Shown one piece after another: positions 63,930 to 64,000 of a stretch of DNA of 64,000 nt. The notes beneath the pieces were generated by a model. It was not told where the DNA came from and made no database searches. It saw only the letters and a program-made list of their open reading frames with translations. The stretch comes from Niastella yeongjuensis (GTDB taxonomy: Bacteria > Bacteroidota > Bacteroidia > Chitinophagales > Chitinophagaceae), in NCBI RefSeq assembly GCF_900110245.1, contig NZ_FOCZ01000014.1, forward strand, positions 115,387 to 179,386. Direction: 5' to 3'. Numbering within the stretch: position 1 is the stretch's first letter; each line of letters opens with the position of its first letter. A program made the translations under genes and the position numbers.

Positions 63930-64000
63930 AAAGCGTACGGGTAATTAGTACTACTCGACTTTGATGTTACCATCTGTACATCTGTAGCCTATCAACGTCA
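63930..64000 (-). rRNA. rrl: 23S ribosomal RNA, 3' end, cut by window edge
   Basis: The minus strand ends with the conserved 23S tail GTCGAGTAGTACTAATTACC and CCGTACGCTTT. Only about 70 nt are inside the window. The 121-nt spacer to 5S (63809-63929) holds no tRNA. The rest of 23S and presumably 16S lie to the right. Confidence 0.9.

Overview
The window looks like chromosomal DNA of a member of the Bacteroidota, most likely the Chitinophagaceae (a Niastella/Chitinophaga-type organism). This is an inference from gene content. It contains sprA (type IX secretion translocon), exported proteins ending in type IX sorting domains of both classes, the bamD-rpoZ-coaBC-DUF4835-DUF4296 block, an RRM/glycine-rich RNA-binding protein, few Shine-Dalgarno sequences, and promoters of the Bacteroidota form TTG-N19-21-TAnnTTTG. 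No phage, plasmid, insertion sequence, CRISPR array or tRNA gene was found. The window ends inside an rRNA operon read on the minus strand (5S complete, 3' end of 23S).

Layout. 1-8.5 kb: start of fabH (minus), ruvA and the 7.1-kb sprA. 8.6-16.7 kb, minus strand: a small exported protein, an SDR dehydrogenase, a DUF4105-hydrolase-CHU_C operon, and guaB. 16.8-22 kb: an XRE/S24 regulator, a DUF5916 outer-membrane protein, and a histone-deacetylase-like hydrolase coupled to the PdeM nuclease. 22-28.6 kb: a signalling cluster with two small NarL-type histidine kinases, three NarL-type response regulators, two related multi-pass membrane proteins and one unrecognised soluble protein. 28.6-34.1 kb, minus strand: 3-oxoacid CoA-transferase A/B and the DUF4296-DUF4835-coaBC and rpoZ-bamD blocks. 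34.2-39 kb: an OmpA-like porin, polyprenyl synthase and RecJ. 39.1-46.3 kb: an AraC regulator and a complete RND efflux system. 46.4-54.1 kb: htpG, a small tail-anchored protein and a 1,650-residue exported PHP-domain protein. 54.3-56.1 kb: rpsF-rpsR-rplI and an RRM protein. 56.8-59.1 kb: a GT81-like/HAD fusion and a tandem universal stress protein. 59.7-63.4 kb, minus strand: a double-DUF1080 protein, a Tat-exported Gfo/Idh oxidoreductase and ApbE. 63.7-64 kb: 5S and 23S rRNA.

Functional themes. Type IX secretion and gliding link SprA, the DUF4835 protein and two of its likely substrates. Envelope biogenesis and export are represented by BamD, OmpA and the RND system. The 22-28.6 kb cluster looks like a local regulatory unit: its kinases have no sensor domain of their own, so the multi-pass membrane proteins are candidate sensors. 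The GT81-HAD fusion followed by a universal stress protein suggests synthesis of a glucosylglycerate-like compatible solute.

Three items most deserve a second look. First, a membrane-protein gene (about 25410-26087) has a perfect promoter and an open frame extending 62 codons upstream of the first conventional start codon, with no ATG, GTG or TTG in between. Second, intergenic composite repeat loci occur at four places, with modules in the same order and consistent orientation. Third, a single 458-residue protein carries both a glucosyl-3-phosphoglycerate-synthase-like domain and a HAD phosphatase. Several promoters also place the -7 box only 3-8 nt before the start codon, which predicts leaderless or near-leaderless mRNAs.
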